A stretch of DNA of 64,000 nt, from NCBI RefSeq assembly GCF_900090285.1, contig NZ_LT607754.1, positions 3,250,001-3,314,000 on the forward strand, in the 5' to 3' direction. This DNA comes from Micromonospora inositola. Its GTDB lineage: Bacteria > Actinomycetota > Actinomycetes > Mycobacteriales > Micromonosporaceae. Below are positions 20,597-29,724 of the stretch, piece by piece. Below the pieces are notes generated by a model, which was given only the letters and a program-made list of their open reading frames with translations, had not been told where the DNA came from and did not search any database. The position numbers and the translations under genes were made by a program. How positions within the stretch are numbered: position 1 is the stretch's first letter; the number at the start of each line of letters is the position of its first letter.

Positions 20597-21859
20597 TCAG
20601 GGCTGGTCCGGGATGACGATCTGCCGCCGCAGCTTGTCCAGGAGGTTACCGCTGTCGTCCACCGACAGCCGGGTGAAGACGCCGGTGGTGAGGCTGCCGT
20701 GGTCGACCGAGGTGCAGACCACCACCGCGTCGCCGTCAACGCGGCCCACCGCGCAGCGCTCGTACCGGCCCCGGACGCCGGTCTCCACCGGCACCGCGGG
20801 ATCGAGCGCGTACTGCTCCTGGAGACGGGCGATCTCCGCCTTCGCGTCGGACTCCGGGCTGAGCCGGAAGCCCGTGCCGCCGAAGATCGTCACCCGCTTG
20901 CCGTCGTCCGTGGCGTAGACGCCCGCGAAGGTGTCCTCGGCGAGCAGGTGGGCCTGGCGTACCTCGGTCTTCAACCGCTCGGCGGTGGCCTGGCTGCGCT
21001 CGTCCTCCCGCAGCCGCAGGCCGGCGACCTGGTCGGGCAGCGCCGCGCTGGCCGGGTACTGGGTGGAGAGCGGCTGGGCCCACCAGAGCGGAACGCCGCA
21101 GCAGCAGACGAGGCTGAGCAGCAGCAGCCACGGCCAGCGTCGCCGGCGGCGGACCGGGACCGGGACGTACCCCTTCGGCGCCCGCCAGTCCGGCGGCGGG
21201 GCGACCGGCGGCGGGGTCGCCCGGCGGCGCTGCTTCGGCGGCCGGGTCGGGGCGGGCGGCTGCGGGGACACCGGCACCGGCGGTGGCGACACCGGACGGG
21301 CGGCGACCGGCGTGGGCGTGCCCGGCGGGCCGGGCGGTGGGGCGACCGGCGGCGCCGGGTAGGGCAGCGTGTGCGGCGGCGCCGGGTAGGGGAGCGTCGG
21401 CGGCAGGGCCGGGAAGTCGGCGGAGTGCAGCTCCCAGCCGCTCGTGTCGGCACCCGCCCATGGGTCGACCGGGACCTGGTGCTCCGGCGCGTGAGGTGGG
21501 ACCGGGGTGGGCTCGGCCGACTCGCCCCAGCCGCGCTTGCGGGGCGGCGGTGGCGGGACGGCCGCCGAGCCGCTCCACCGCGGGGCCGCCGGCTCCGGCC
21601 GGGTCTCCACCCGCGTCGGGTCGGGCCGGCCGCCCGGGGCGGCGGCGTCGTCCGTCCCGGACCGGTCGCCGGCCACGGGCGGTTCGCCGTCGTCGGTCGC
21701 GGCCGGGGAGTCGGTGGGCGGCATGGAGGGGCCGTCCGGGCCCGTGGGCGCGGCAGACGGCGGTACGGGCTCGTCGATGACCGCCGGATCCCGGTCCCGG
21801 CCCGTGACCGGGTTGCCCCCGTCGGCCGGCCGGTCTGCTCCCGGCTGCGGCTCCGGCAT
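20597..21859 (-). CDS. Proline-rich single-pass membrane protein (paralogue of 2413-3093)
   Basis: 420 residues from ATG 21859, with AGAGGAGA 9 nt upstream. The first 230 residues are a disordered Pro/Ala/Glu-rich region with repeats such as LPYPAPPHTLPYPAPP. A basic VRRRRRWPW stop precedes one hydrophobic segment (LLLLSLVCCCGVPLWW, about 255-270). The outer domain (about 275-420) shows LREDERSQATAERLK, FAGVYATDDGKRVTIFGGTG and CTSVDHGSLTTGVFTRL, which align with the outer domain of 2413-3093. The long proline-rich cytoplasmic tail is absent from the smaller paralogue. Function unknown. Confidence 0.8.
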   Translation of the reverse strand: MPEPQPGADRPADGGNPVTGRDRDPAVIDEPVPPSAAPTGPDGPSMPPTDSPAATDDGEPPVAGDRSGTDDAAAPGGRPDPTRVETRPEPAAPRWSGSAAVPPPPPRKRGWGESAEPTPVPPHAPEHQVPVDPWAGADTSGWELHSADFPALPPTLPYPAPPHTLPYPAPPVAPPPGPPGTPTPVAARPVSPPPVPVSPQPPAPTRPPKQRRRATPPPVAPPPDWRAPKGYVPVPVRRRRRWPWLLLLSLVCCCGVPLWWAQPLSTQYPASAALPDQVAGLRLREDERSQATAERLKTEVRQAHLLAEDTFAGVYATDDGKRVTIFGGTGFRLSPESDAKAEIARLQEQYALDPAVPVETGVRGRYERCAVGRVDGDAVVVCTSVDHGSLTTGVFTRLSVDDSGNLLDKLRRQIVIPDQP

Positions 21860-21955
21860 CGCGGCAATCTCCTCTCGCGCCGGTTGCGAGGTTAGTACCG
21901 GCGTGCCACCGTCGCCCACCCCGCCCGCCGCCCAGCGGGCCGCCCGGTCACCGGC

Positions 21956-22261
21956 ATGGTGCTCTACCTGTTCAGCGGCGTGCTGGGCTGGTTCGTCAGT
22001 CCGGTGCTCGGGGTGATCGGCATCGTGGTCATGATCGTCTATCACGCGCTGACCAGCGAGGGCGTACGCCGGGGGGCGGCCGCACCGCCGCGCGGAGCGC
22101 CACTGACCGCTGGTGGTCCGGTTCCTCCCGGCATGGGCGGCCGGGCCGGCGGGCGGTGCGGCGCGGTGCCCGGCCGACGGGCGCGTACCCTTGGGCATCA
22201 TGAGTGCCCCGTCCACGACGCCGCGCCCCGCCGCGGCGAACTCCGTCTGGCCCCAGCTTGA
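21956..22261 (+). CDS. Possible small membrane protein
   Basis: The reading frame begins MVLYLFSGVLGW and holds one or two convincing hydrophobic segments in its first 33 residues. The remainder is arginine- and proline-rich and overlaps the start of the radical SAM gene by 62 nt, which argues against it. No clear ribosome site precedes the ATG. It could be a real short gene with a spurious extension or simply noise. Confidence 0.25.
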   Translation: MVLYLFSGVLGWFVSPVLGVIGIVVMIVYHALTSEGVRRGAAAPPRGAPLTAGGPVPPGMGGRAGGRCGAVPGRRARTLGHHECPVHDAAPRRGELRLAPA

Positions 22262-24191
22262 GCCGCTGCTGCCCCAGGTGACCAAGCCCATCCAGTACGT
22301 CGGTGGCGAGCTGGGTGCGGTGGTCAAGGACTGGGACGCGGCGACCGTCCGCTGGGCGCTGATGTATCCCGACGCGTACGAGGTGGGCCTGCCCAACCAG
22401 GGCGTGCAGATCCTCTACGAGGTGCTCAACGAGCTGCCCGACGTGCTCGCCGAGCGGACGTACGCGGTCTGGCCGGACCTGGAGAACCTGATGCGCGCCC
22501 ACGGCGTGCCGCAGTTCACCGTCGACGCGCACCGCTCGGTACACGACTTCGACGTGTTCGGCGTCTCGTTCTCCACCGAGCTGGGCTACACCAACCTGCT
22601 CACCGCGATCGACCTGGCCGGCATCCCGATGCTGGCCGCCGACCGCACCGACGCCGACCCGGTGATCGTGGCCGGCGGGCACGCCGCGTTCAACCCGGAG
22701 CCGATCGCCGACTTCATCGACGCCGCCGTGCTCGGCGACGGCGAGGAGGCGGTCCTGGAGATCACCACGATCGTCCGGGAGTGGAAGGCCGAGGGTTCCC
22801 CGGGTGGCCGGGACGAGCTGCTGCTGCGGCTGGCCCGCACCGAGAGCGTCTACGTGCCGCGCTTCTACGACGTCGACTACCTGCCGGACGGCCGGATCCA
22901 GCGGGTCGTGCCGAACCGGGCGGACGTGCCGTTCCGCGTGCACAAGCGCACCACCATGGACCTGGACGCCTGGCCGTACCCGAAGAAGCCCCTCGTGCCG
23001 CTCGCCGAGACGGTCCACGAGCGGTACGCGGTGGAGATCTTCCGGGGCTGCACCCGGGGTTGCCGGTTCTGCCAGGCGGGCATGATCACCCGCCCGGTGC
23101 GGGAGCGGTCGATCACCACCGTCGGCCAGATGGTCCGCGACGGCCTGGAGTTCTCCGGCTTCCACGAGGTGGGCCTGCTGTCGCTGTCGTCGGCCGACCA
23201 CTCCGAGATCGGCGACATGTGCTCCGGCCTCGCCCAGCAGTACGAGGGCACGAACGTCTCGCTCTCGCTGCCGTCGACCCGGGTGGACGCGTTCAACATC
23301 GACCTGGCCCAGGAACTGTCCCGCAACGGCCGGCGGACCGGCCTGACCTTCGCCCCCGAGGGCGGGTCGGAGCGGATCCGCAAGGTGATCAACAAGATGG
23401 TGTCCGAGGAGGACCTCATCCGCACCGTGGTCACCGCGTACACCAACGGCTGGCGGCAGGTGAAGCTCTACTTCATGTGCGGCCTGCCCACCGAGACCGA
23501 CGAGGACGTGCTGCAGATCGCCCGGATGGCCCACGAGGTCATCAAGGCCGGCCGGGCCGCCACCGGTTCGAAGGACATCCGCTGCACGGTCTCCATCGGC
23601 GGGTTCGTGCCGAAGCCGCACACCCCGTTCCAGTGGGCGGCGATGGCGCGGCCGGAGGTCATCGACAGCCGGCTCAAGATGCTCAAGCAGGAGATCAACT
23701 CGGACCGCTCGCTCGGCCGGGCGATCGGTTTCCGCTACCACGACGGCGAGCCGTCGCTGATCGAGGGCCTGCTCAGCCGCGGTGACCGCCGGGTCGGCGC
23801 GGTGATCCGCAAGGTCTGGGAGAACGGCGGCCGGTTCGACGGCTGGAGCGAGCACTTCTCGTACCAGCGCTGGGTGGACGCCGCCGCCGAGGTGCTGCCG
23901 ACCTTCGGCGTGGACCTCGACTGGTACACCACCCGGGAGCGCGACGAGCTGGAGGTTCTGCCCTGGGACCACCTCGACTCGGGTCTCGACAAGGACTGGC
24001 TCTGGCAGGACTGGCAGGACTCGCTGTCGGAGTACGAGCAGGACGACTGCCGGTGGACCCCGTGCTTCGACTGCGGCGTCTGCCCGTCCATGGACACCGA
24101 GATCCAGATCGGCCCGACCGGGAAGAAGCTCCTGCCGTTGACCCCGATCGGCGGATCTGGCCTGAAGGTCCCCACCGGCGCCCAGCACTGA
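22200..24191 (+). CDS. Radical SAM protein, TIGR03960 type
   Basis: 663 residues from ATG 22200. A B12-binding-like N-terminal region (ALMYPDAYEVGLPNQG, FGVSFSTELGYTNLL, VIVAGGHAAFNPEPI) precedes a radical SAM core with the cluster motif FRGCTRGCRFCQAGMITRP (CxxxCxxC, about 280-298). A second Cys cluster, CFDCGVCPSMD, lies near the end. In some genomes this protein is fused to the DUF2344 protein encoded next, so the two are expected to act together. Proposed roles in RNA modification remain inference. Confidence 0.92.
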   Translation: MSAPSTTPRPAAANSVWPQLEPLLPQVTKPIQYVGGELGAVVKDWDAATVRWALMYPDAYEVGLPNQGVQILYEVLNELPDVLAERTYAVWPDLENLMRAHGVPQFTVDAHRSVHDFDVFGVSFSTELGYTNLLTAIDLAGIPMLAADRTDADPVIVAGGHAAFNPEPIADFIDAAVLGDGEEAVLEITTIVREWKAEGSPGGRDELLLRLARTESVYVPRFYDVDYLPDGRIQRVVPNRADVPFRVHKRTTMDLDAWPYPKKPLVPLAETVHERYAVEIFRGCTRGCRFCQAGMITRPVRERSITTVGQMVRDGLEFSGFHEVGLLSLSSADHSEIGDMCSGLAQQYEGTNVSLSLPSTRVDAFNIDLAQELSRNGRRTGLTFAPEGGSERIRKVINKMVSEEDLIRTVVTAYTNGWRQVKLYFMCGLPTETDEDVLQIARMAHEVIKAGRAATGSKDIRCTVSIGGFVPKPHTPFQWAAMARPEVIDSRLKMLKQEINSDRSLGRAIGFRYHDGEPSLIEGLLSRGDRRVGAVIRKVWENGGRFDGWSEHFSYQRWVDAAAEVLPTFGVDLDWYTTRERDELEVLPWDHLDSGLDKDWLWQDWQDSLSEYEQDDCRWTPCFDCGVCPSMDTEIQIGPTGKKLLPLTPIGGSGLKVPTGAQH

Positions 24192-24230
24192 CCGCTGTCC
24201 CGCACTGACCGCTTTCCCGCAGTGACCGCG
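24187..24230. repeat. 17-bp tandem repeat behind the radical SAM gene
   Basis: ACTGACCGCTGTCCCGC is followed by ACTGACCGCTTTCCCGC and a partial third copy AGTGACCGC. The first copy straddles the radical SAM stop codon. No role is evident. Confidence 0.6.
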
Positions 24231-24261
24231 GCGGTCGGCGATCCGACCGCCCGCCGCCACC

Positions 24262-24322
24262 GTTGATCATTAAGTTGTTGTCACCGGCACGGCGTGTCGC
24301 CGGCAACAACTTCATGATCAAC
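24262..24322. repeat. 19-bp inverted repeat, REP-like palindrome
   Basis: GTTGATCATTAAGTTGTTG (24262-24280) faces CAACAACTTCATGATCAAC (24304-24322), with one mismatch and a 23-nt GC-rich loop that can itself pair (CCGGC / GCCGG). It is AT-rich against a GC-rich background. It ends 26 nt before the DUF2344 start, between two genes that are normally fused or tightly linked. Confidence 0.85.
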
Positions 24323-24348
24323 CGTTCCTGACCTCGAGGAGCACGACG

Positions 24349-25125
24349 ATCAGCAAGAAACCACAGCCGGAGGGCGGGCAGGCGCCCGTCGTCCAGCGCG
24401 TCCGGATCCGGTACGCCAAGCGCGGACCGCTGCGGTTCACCTCGCACCGGGACTTCGCCCGGGCCTTCGAGCGCGCGCTGCGCCGGGCCGGCGTACCGAT
24501 CGCCTTCTCCCAGGGCTTCACCCCGCACCCGAAGATCTCGTACGCCAGCGCCGCGCCCACCGGGGTGGCCAGCGAGGCCGAGTACCTGGAGATCGGCCTC
24601 CGCGAGCCGGTCGACCCGGCCCAGCTGCGGGCCGCGTTGGACGCCGCGCTCTCGCCGGGGCTCGACGTGCTCGACGCGGTCGTGGCCGGGGGTGGCAGCC
24701 TCGCCGACCGGATCGAGGCGTCGCGCTGGCGGATCGAGCTGCCCGAGGTCGACCCGGCCCTGGCGCGGCAGGCGGCGGCGGCCTTCACCGCCGCCGAGGA
24801 GATCCAGGTCGAGCGGATGACCAAGCAGGGCCGGCGGATCTTCGACGCGCGGGCGGCGGTCATCGGCATCGATGTCGTTCCCGAGTCCGAGACGCCTTCC
24901 GGGGCACCGGCCGTACCGTGTGCGATACTCGAACTGGTCGTGCGGCAGGTCACCCCGTCCGTACGGCCCGATGACGTCCTTTCCGGCCTCCGCGTGGTGG
25001 CCGCCCTGGAGCCGCCGGTCGCCCCGAGGGTGATCCGGCTGGCACAGGGCACGCTGACCGCGCAGGGCGAGATCGTGGATCCGTTGGATGCGGACCGCGA
25101 CGGGGCAGCCATCGGTGAGCACTGA
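24349..25125 (+). CDS. DUF2344 (TIGR03936) protein with an apparent non-canonical AUC start
   Basis: About 258 residues. The conserved family core starts almost at once: VRIRYAKRGPLRFTSHRDFA, then FSQGFTPHPKISYASAAPTG. No ATG, GTG or TTG in this frame precedes the core; the first in-frame ATG is at 24565, well inside the conserved region. A good ribosome site GAGGAG (24336-24341) is spaced 7 nt from the ATC at 24349, where the coding text ISKKPQPEGG begins. The simplest reading is an AUC start, or an ATG changed by one base. The partner is the radical SAM protein before it. Confidence 0.85.
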   Translation: MSKKPQPEGGQAPVVQRVRIRYAKRGPLRFTSHRDFARAFERALRRAGVPIAFSQGFTPHPKISYASAAPTGVASEAEYLEIGLREPVDPAQLRAALDAALSPGLDVLDAVVAGGGSLADRIEASRWRIELPEVDPALARQAAAAFTAAEEIQVERMTKQGRRIFDARAAVIGIDVVPESETPSGAPAVPCAILELVVRQVTPSVRPDDVLSGLRVVAALEPPVAPRVIRLAQGTLTAQGEIVDPLDADRDGAAIGEH

Positions 25126-25257
25126 CCGACGGTCAGTGCTCGAAGCAGGCAGACTTCGGCGGTCGTGCACCTCGCGCGCCCGGCGGAAACACTTTTGCGG
25201 CGACCCTGCGTGGCAGCGCTCACCCGCGCCCGGGGCAGCCAGAACTGGAGAACGTCC

Positions 25258-28200
25258 ATGCTCGAGAACGAGCCCGAGGGCGGCGAACGGACCGGTTCAC
25301 AGCCGGCCGGCGACACCGCCGACAACAGCACTGACAGCACCGCCGAGGCCCGGCCGCCGGCCCGCAAGCGGACCAGCCGCCGCCGGACCGCCCCGCTGAA
25401 CCAGCCGGAACAGACCGACGCGCCGGCCGAGGCGCCCACCGAGGCCGGCACGACCACCGGCGAGTCGCCCCAGGCGGAGGTGTTCGCCCCGGTCGTGGGT
25501 GAGCTGGAGGCCGCCCCGAAGACCCCCCGGCGCCGCCGCAAGGCGACCACCGCCAAGGCGGCCGAGGAGCCCGTGGTGGCGACCGGCGCGGAGGAGGCCT
25601 CCGCGGAGGTCGTCCCCCCGGTCAAGGTGACCCGCACCCGGCGCCGGAAGGCCGTCCCGCCGGAGGCCGAGACCCCGGCCGCCGAGCCGCGGGAGGACGC
25701 CGCGCCGGCCCTGGCCGAGGAGGCGCCGGCCGAGGAGACCCCGGCCGACGAGATCACCGCCGAGGAGGAGGCCGCCGAGCCGACCGAGGCCGAGGAGACC
25801 GCGCAGCGGACCCCGGCCGCGGAGCCGACGCCGGCCGCCTCGGGTACCGCCGAGATCCCCCCGGCCGCCGAGGGCGCCACCCCGCCGCGGGCCGGGGACC
25901 GCAGCGGCGACGTCGCGCCCGGCGCGGCGGTTCCGGGCGAGCAGCCGGCCGAGCAGCCGGAGCCGCGTACCCGCCGGCGGCGGGCCGCGCTCTCCGCGCC
26001 GACGGTGCTCTTCATGGCGCCGCAGCCGGAGGAGGCGCCGGTCGTCCGGGTCACCGCGCCCGCGCCGGCCGCCGAGGAGCCGGCCGAGGAGCCGGTCGAG
26101 ACCGGTCGCCGCCGGCGGCGCGGCCGCCGCGAGGTGGAGCCGGTCGAGGCCGAGGTCGAGGTCGAGGAGGAGCCCGCCGTCGAAGCCGAGGAGATCGGTG
26201 AGGCGGAGGACGAGGACGAGGACGAGGAGACGGCCGCGGCGCGTCGCCGTCGCCGTCGCGGCCGGCGGGGTCGCGGCCGGGGCAAGGGCGGCGCGGAGGA
26301 CGAGGAGGCCGAGGAGGCCGAGGAGGCCATCCAGGCCGAGAGCGCCGAGGCCGAGGCCGAGGAGACCGAGGACGAGGAGGGCGAGGGCGACGGGCTGACC
26401 CGCCGCCGGCGCCGCCGCCGTCGTCGGGGCGCCGGTGACGTGGAGGGCGGCGCCGAGGACGGCGTGCCCACCGTGGTCAAGATCCGCGAGCCGCGCCGGG
26501 CCGTCGACGAGGTGCAGGGCGTCTCCGGCTCGACGCGGCTGGAGGCCAAGCGGCAGCGCCGCCGGGACGGTCGGGAGCAGCGGCGTACCCGGCCGCCGAT
26601 CCTGAGCGAGTCGGAGTTCCTGGCCCGCCGGGAGGCGGTCGACCGGGTGATGGCGGTCCGCCAGCGCGGTGACCGCACCCAGATCGCCGTCCTCGAGGAC
26701 GGCGTGCTGGTCGAGCACTACGTCACCCGCAACTCCTCCGGCACCATGGCCGGCAACGTCTACCTGGGCAAGGTGCAGAACGTCCTGCCCAGCATGGAGG
26801 CGGCCTTCGTCGACATCGGTCGCGGCCGCAACGCCGTGCTCTACGCCGGCGAGGTGAACTGGGACGCCACCGGCCTGGAGGGCCGGGCCCGCTCGATCGA
26901 GCAGGCGCTCCGCTCCGGCGACTCGGTGCTGGTGCAGGTGACCAAGGACCCGATCGGGCACAAGGGCGCCCGCCTGACCAGCCACATCGCGCTCTCCGGG
27001 CGGCACCTGGTCTACGTGCCCAACGGCAACGCCTCCGGCATCAGCCGGAAGCTGCCGGACACCGAGCGCAAGCGGCTGCGCGACGTGCTCAAGAAGCTGG
27101 TTCCGGACGGCGCGGGCGTGATCGTGCGGACCGCCGCCGAGGGGGCGAGCGAGGACGAGCTGGCCCGGGACGTCAAGCGGCTCCAGGCGCAGTGGGAGGA
27201 AATCCAGGCCAAGGCGGCCGAGGGTGGCGCCCCGGTGCTGCTCTACGAGGAGCCGGACCTGGTCATCCGGGTCGTGCGGGACCTGTTCAACGAGGACTTC
27301 CGCGACCTGGTGATCGAGGGCGAGCAGGCGTACGGCGAGGTCGAGTCGTACCTGTCGCACGTCTCGCCGGACCTGGTCGCCCGGCTGCGCCGGCACGCCG
27401 GCACCACCGACGTCTTCGCCGAGTACCGGATCGACGAGCAGATCCTGAAGGGGCTCGACCGCAAGGTCTTCCTCCCCTCCGGCGGCTCGCTGGTGATCGA
27501 CCGGACCGAGGCGATGACCGTCATCGACGTCAACACCGGCAAGTACACCGGCTCCGGGGGCAACCTGGAGGAGACGGTCACCCGGAACAATCTGGAGGCG
27601 GCCGAGGAGATCGTCCGCCAGCTCCGGCTGCGCGACCTGGGGGGCATCGTGGTGATCGACTTCATCGACATGGTGCTGGAGTCGAACCGGGAGCTGGTGC
27701 TGCGCCGGCTCACCGAGTGCCTGGGCCGGGACCGCACCAAGCACCAGGTCACCGAGATCACCTCGCTTGGCCTGGTGCAGATGACCCGCAAGCGGATCGG
27801 CGCGGGCCTGCTGGAGGCGTTCAGCGAGACCTGCGAGTGCTGCAAGGGCCGCGGTCTGATCATCCACACCGAGCCGGTGCCGGAGAAGCCGCGTGCCGGC
27901 GGTGGCGCGGGGGAGAAGGTCAAGGCGGTCGCCTCGGCCGTCACCACCCCCGCCGCCGAGCAGGGCGGCACCGCCTCGTCCCGGCGTCGGGCCCGCAAGG
28001 CCGCCGCGCCGGAGAAGACCGTGGCCGAGGTGACCGAGACCACCGACGCCGTGGCGCAGGCGGAGTCGGAGTACCACGACACGATGGGCTACGACCTGTC
28101 CCGGTACGAGTCCGAGACGCCGGCCGCCCCGGCGGTCGCCGACAGCCAGGAGGGCGAGTCCGCCCGGCTGGCCGCACCGGACGACCCGGACGCGCTGGGT

Positions 28201-28284
28201 GACACCGACGAGGAGGGCGCCGAGGGCGGCACCGGCCGGCGGCGCTCCCGTCGCGGCGGCGCCCGGCGGCGTACCCGGCCGTGA
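25258..28284 (+). CDS. rne: Ribonuclease E/G
   Basis: Single-strand endoribonuclease for rRNA processing and mRNA decay. 1008 residues from ATG 25258. A long charged N-terminal extension (about 1-430) alternates acidic blocks (EDEEAEEAEEAIQ) with basic ones ([15 protein letters not shown]), as in actinobacterial RNase E. The S1 domain begins near 470 (NVYLGKVQNVLPSMEAAFVD). The catalytic DNase-like domain has TVIDVNTGKYTG and IVVIDFIDM with the metal-binding Asp residues. The zinc-link is CECCKGRG near 858. The C-terminus returns to an Ala/Arg-rich tail. Confidence 0.95.
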   Translation: MLENEPEGGERTGSQPAGDTADNSTDSTAEARPPARKRTSRRRTAPLNQPEQTDAPAEAPTEAGTTTGESPQAEVFAPVVGELEAAPKTPRRRRKATTAKAAEEPVVATGAEEASAEVVPPVKVTRTRRRKAVPPEAETPAAEPREDAAPALAEEAPAEETPADEITAEEEAAEPTEAEETAQRTPAAEPTPAASGTAEIPPAAEGATPPRAGDRSGDVAPGAAVPGEQPAEQPEPRTRRRRAALSAPTVLFMAPQPEEAPVVRVTAPAPAAEEPAEEPVETGRRRRRGRREVEPVEAEVEVEEEPAVEAEEIGEAEDEDEDEETAAARRRRRRGRRGRGRGKGGAEDEEAEEAEEAIQAESAEAEAEETEDEEGEGDGLTRRRRRRRRRGAGDVEGGAEDGVPTVVKIREPRRAVDEVQGVSGSTRLEAKRQRRRDGREQRRTRPPILSESEFLARREAVDRVMAVRQRGDRTQIAVLEDGVLVEHYVTRNSSGTMAGNVYLGKVQNVLPSMEAAFVDIGRGRNAVLYAGEVNWDATGLEGRARSIEQALRSGDSVLVQVTKDPIGHKGARLTSHIALSGRHLVYVPNGNASGISRKLPDTERKRLRDVLKKLVPDGAGVIVRTAAEGASEDELARDVKRLQAQWEEIQAKAAEGGAPVLLYEEPDLVIRVVRDLFNEDFRDLVIEGEQAYGEVESYLSHVSPDLVARLRRHAGTTDVFAEYRIDEQILKGLDRKVFLPSGGSLVIDRTEAMTVIDVNTGKYTGSGGNLEETVTRNNLEAAEEIVRQLRLRDLGGIVVIDFIDMVLESNRELVLRRLTECLGRDRTKHQVTEITSLGLVQMTRKRIGAGLLEAFSETCECCKGRGLIIHTEPVPEKPRAGGGAGEKVKAVASAVTTPAAEQGGTASSRRRARKAAAPEKTVAEVTETTDAVAQAESEYHDTMGYDLSRYESETPAAPAVADSQEGESARLAAPDDPDALGDTDEEGAEGGTGRRRSRRGGARRRTRP

Positions 28285-28308
28285 GTCGCTGACCGGCGCG
28301 ACGTTTGA

Positions 28309-28352
28309 CAGAGCCCCTTCCCCGGCAACAGTGTCCGGTGGGAGGGGCTCTG
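28309..28352 (+). terminator. Terminator behind rne
   Basis: CAGAGCCCCTTCCC pairs with GGGAGGGGCTCTG across a 15-nt loop, directly after the rne stop codon. Confidence 0.75.
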
Positions 28353-28402
28353 CCGTCTCGACGACCCCCGGCCGGACGGCGGCTCCTCGGACAGGAGGAG
28401 AC

Positions 28403-28888
28403 ATGCGTCGCCCGCTCGCGGCCACGATGGTGACCGCCGTGCTGCTGACCGGCGCGGCCTGCGCCGACAACGACTCCAACCCCTTCAGTGTGGGGTTCGC
28501 CTCACCGGCGCCGTCGGCCACGGCTGCACCGGGCGTCTCCGGCACGCCCACCCCGACGCCGACCGGTGACGCGGGGGTCTGCCTGGCCGCGAAGCGGGCC
28601 GGCTCGACCGCCGTGCAGACGTACGTCCAGAAGCTGGCCGAGATGCTGACCGTCGGTCGCACCGACCGGGCGGCGGCCGACGCCGCCCGCCGCGACGCCG
28701 AGGCGGCCCTGGCGGGCTGGCGGGACGCCCTCCGGCAGCAGTCGGGGCGGGCGACCGACCCGCAGCTCAAGACGCTGCTGGCCGACCTGGCCACCGAGGT
28801 CGGTAGCCTGGGCACCGACGTCGAGAAGATCGACGAGGCGGAGTTCGACCGCCTCCAGCAGCGCCTCGACGAGCTCTGCCCGCGCTGA
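28403..28888 (+). CDS. Small lipoprotein, function unknown
   Basis: 161 residues from ATG 28403, preceded by AGGAGGAG. A signal peptide with lipobox-like LLTGAAC (Cys about 17-18) suggests a lipid-anchored outer-surface protein. A Thr/Pro/Ser-rich linker follows (about 30-55), then a helical domain of about 100 residues (KLAEMLTVGRTDRAAADAAR, TEVGSLGTDVEKIDEAEFDR) with one Cys near each end (GVCLAAK and ELCPR) that could form a disulfide. No family is recognised. Confidence 0.8.
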   Translation: MRRPLAATMVTAVLLTGAACADNDSNPFSVGFASPAPSATAAPGVSGTPTPTPTGDAGVCLAAKRAGSTAVQTYVQKLAEMLTVGRTDRAAADAARRDAEAALAGWRDALRQQSGRATDPQLKTLLADLATEVGSLGTDVEKIDEAEFDRLQQRLDELCPR

Positions 28889-29053
28889 CCAGCGGCCCGG
28901 TTTGGGCGGCGGGCCGGGTATGGCGTACGCTTGCCTGCGGCGCACTTTGGTGTGCCGAGTTCCCGCGTGCCCGCGCCGCCGGTGTCACTGCTGCCCGGCG
29001 AGTCGCCGTGGGAACGACCGCCAGCAGCCTCAACGACAGGGAGTCCGCCTCCG

Positions 29054-29368
29054 ATGTACGCGATCGTCAAGACCGGCGGCAAGCAGTACAAGGTCGCCGA
29101 GGGCGACGTGATCGAGGTCGAGAAGCTCACCGGTGCCCCCGGTGACGCGGTGAAGCTCACCGCGGTGCTCCTCGTCGACGGTGACGACCTGGTGACCGAA
29201 GCGGCGAAGCTTGCCAAGGTCGCGGTGTCCGGCGAGATCGCCGCGCACACCAAGGGCCCGAAGATCAAGATTCACAAGTTCAAGAACAAGACCGGCTACC
29301 ACAAGCGCCAGGGTCACCGCCAGCCGCTGACCCAGGTCAAGGTGACCGGCATCTCCAGCGGGAAGTAG
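29054..29368 (+). CDS. rplU: 50S ribosomal protein L21
   Basis: 104 residues. [18 protein letters not shown] at the start and [18 protein letters not shown] near the end are diagnostic of bL21. It is followed 11 nt later by rpmA, and obg comes after a terminator, which is the usual rplU-rpmA-obg order. Confidence 0.98.
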   Translation: MYAIVKTGGKQYKVAEGDVIEVEKLTGAPGDAVKLTAVLLVDGDDLVTEAAKLAKVAVSGEIAAHTKGPKIKIHKFKNKTGYHKRQGHRQPLTQVKVTGISSGK

Positions 29369-29379
29369 GTCGTCCTCCA

Positions 29380-29634
29380 ATGGCTCACAAAAAGGGTGCG
29401 TCCAGCTCGCGTAACGGTCGCGACTCCGCGGCCCAGCGGCTCGGCGTGAAGCGCTTCGGTGGTCAGGTCGTCAGCGCGGGTGAGATTCTCCTCCGTCAGC
29501 GTGGCACCAAGTTCCACCCCGGTGACCTGGTCGGCCGTGGCGGCGACGACACGCTGTTCGCGCTGGCCGCCGGCTCGGTCCAGTTCGGCACCAAGCGGGG
29601 TCGCAAGACCGTCAGCATCGTGCCGCAGCAGTAG
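29380..29634 (+). CDS. rpmA: 50S ribosomal protein L27
   Basis: 84 residues. [20 protein letters not shown], then [20 protein letters not shown], is the standard bL27 start, with no Firmicutes-type cleaved N-terminal extension. It is cotranscribed with rplU. Confidence 0.98.
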   Translation: MAHKKGASSSRNGRDSAAQRLGVKRFGGQVVSAGEILLRQRGTKFHPGDLVGRGGDDTLFALAAGSVQFGTKRGRKTVSIVPQQ

Positions 29635-29642
29635 TTCGAAGG

Positions 29643-29687
29643 CGAAGCGGGCCGCGGACCTCGTGTCCCGGCCCGCTTCGTCTTTTC
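29643..29687 (+). terminator. Intrinsic terminator behind rpmA
   Basis: 12-bp stem CGAAGCGGGCCG / CGGCCCGCTTCG followed by TCTTTTC, one of the few T-tailed terminators in the window. It separates rplU-rpmA from obg, so obg may be read from its own promoter or by read-through. Confidence 0.88.
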
Positions 29688-29724
29688 TCACGCGGGGGTG
29701 GACCCCGCTGGAAGGATTGGCGTC

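Noticed and set aside
25297..29268. 1323-codon reverse frame opposite rne
   Set aside because: High-GC antisense shadow; rne on the + strand has all catalytic motifs and a ribosome site.
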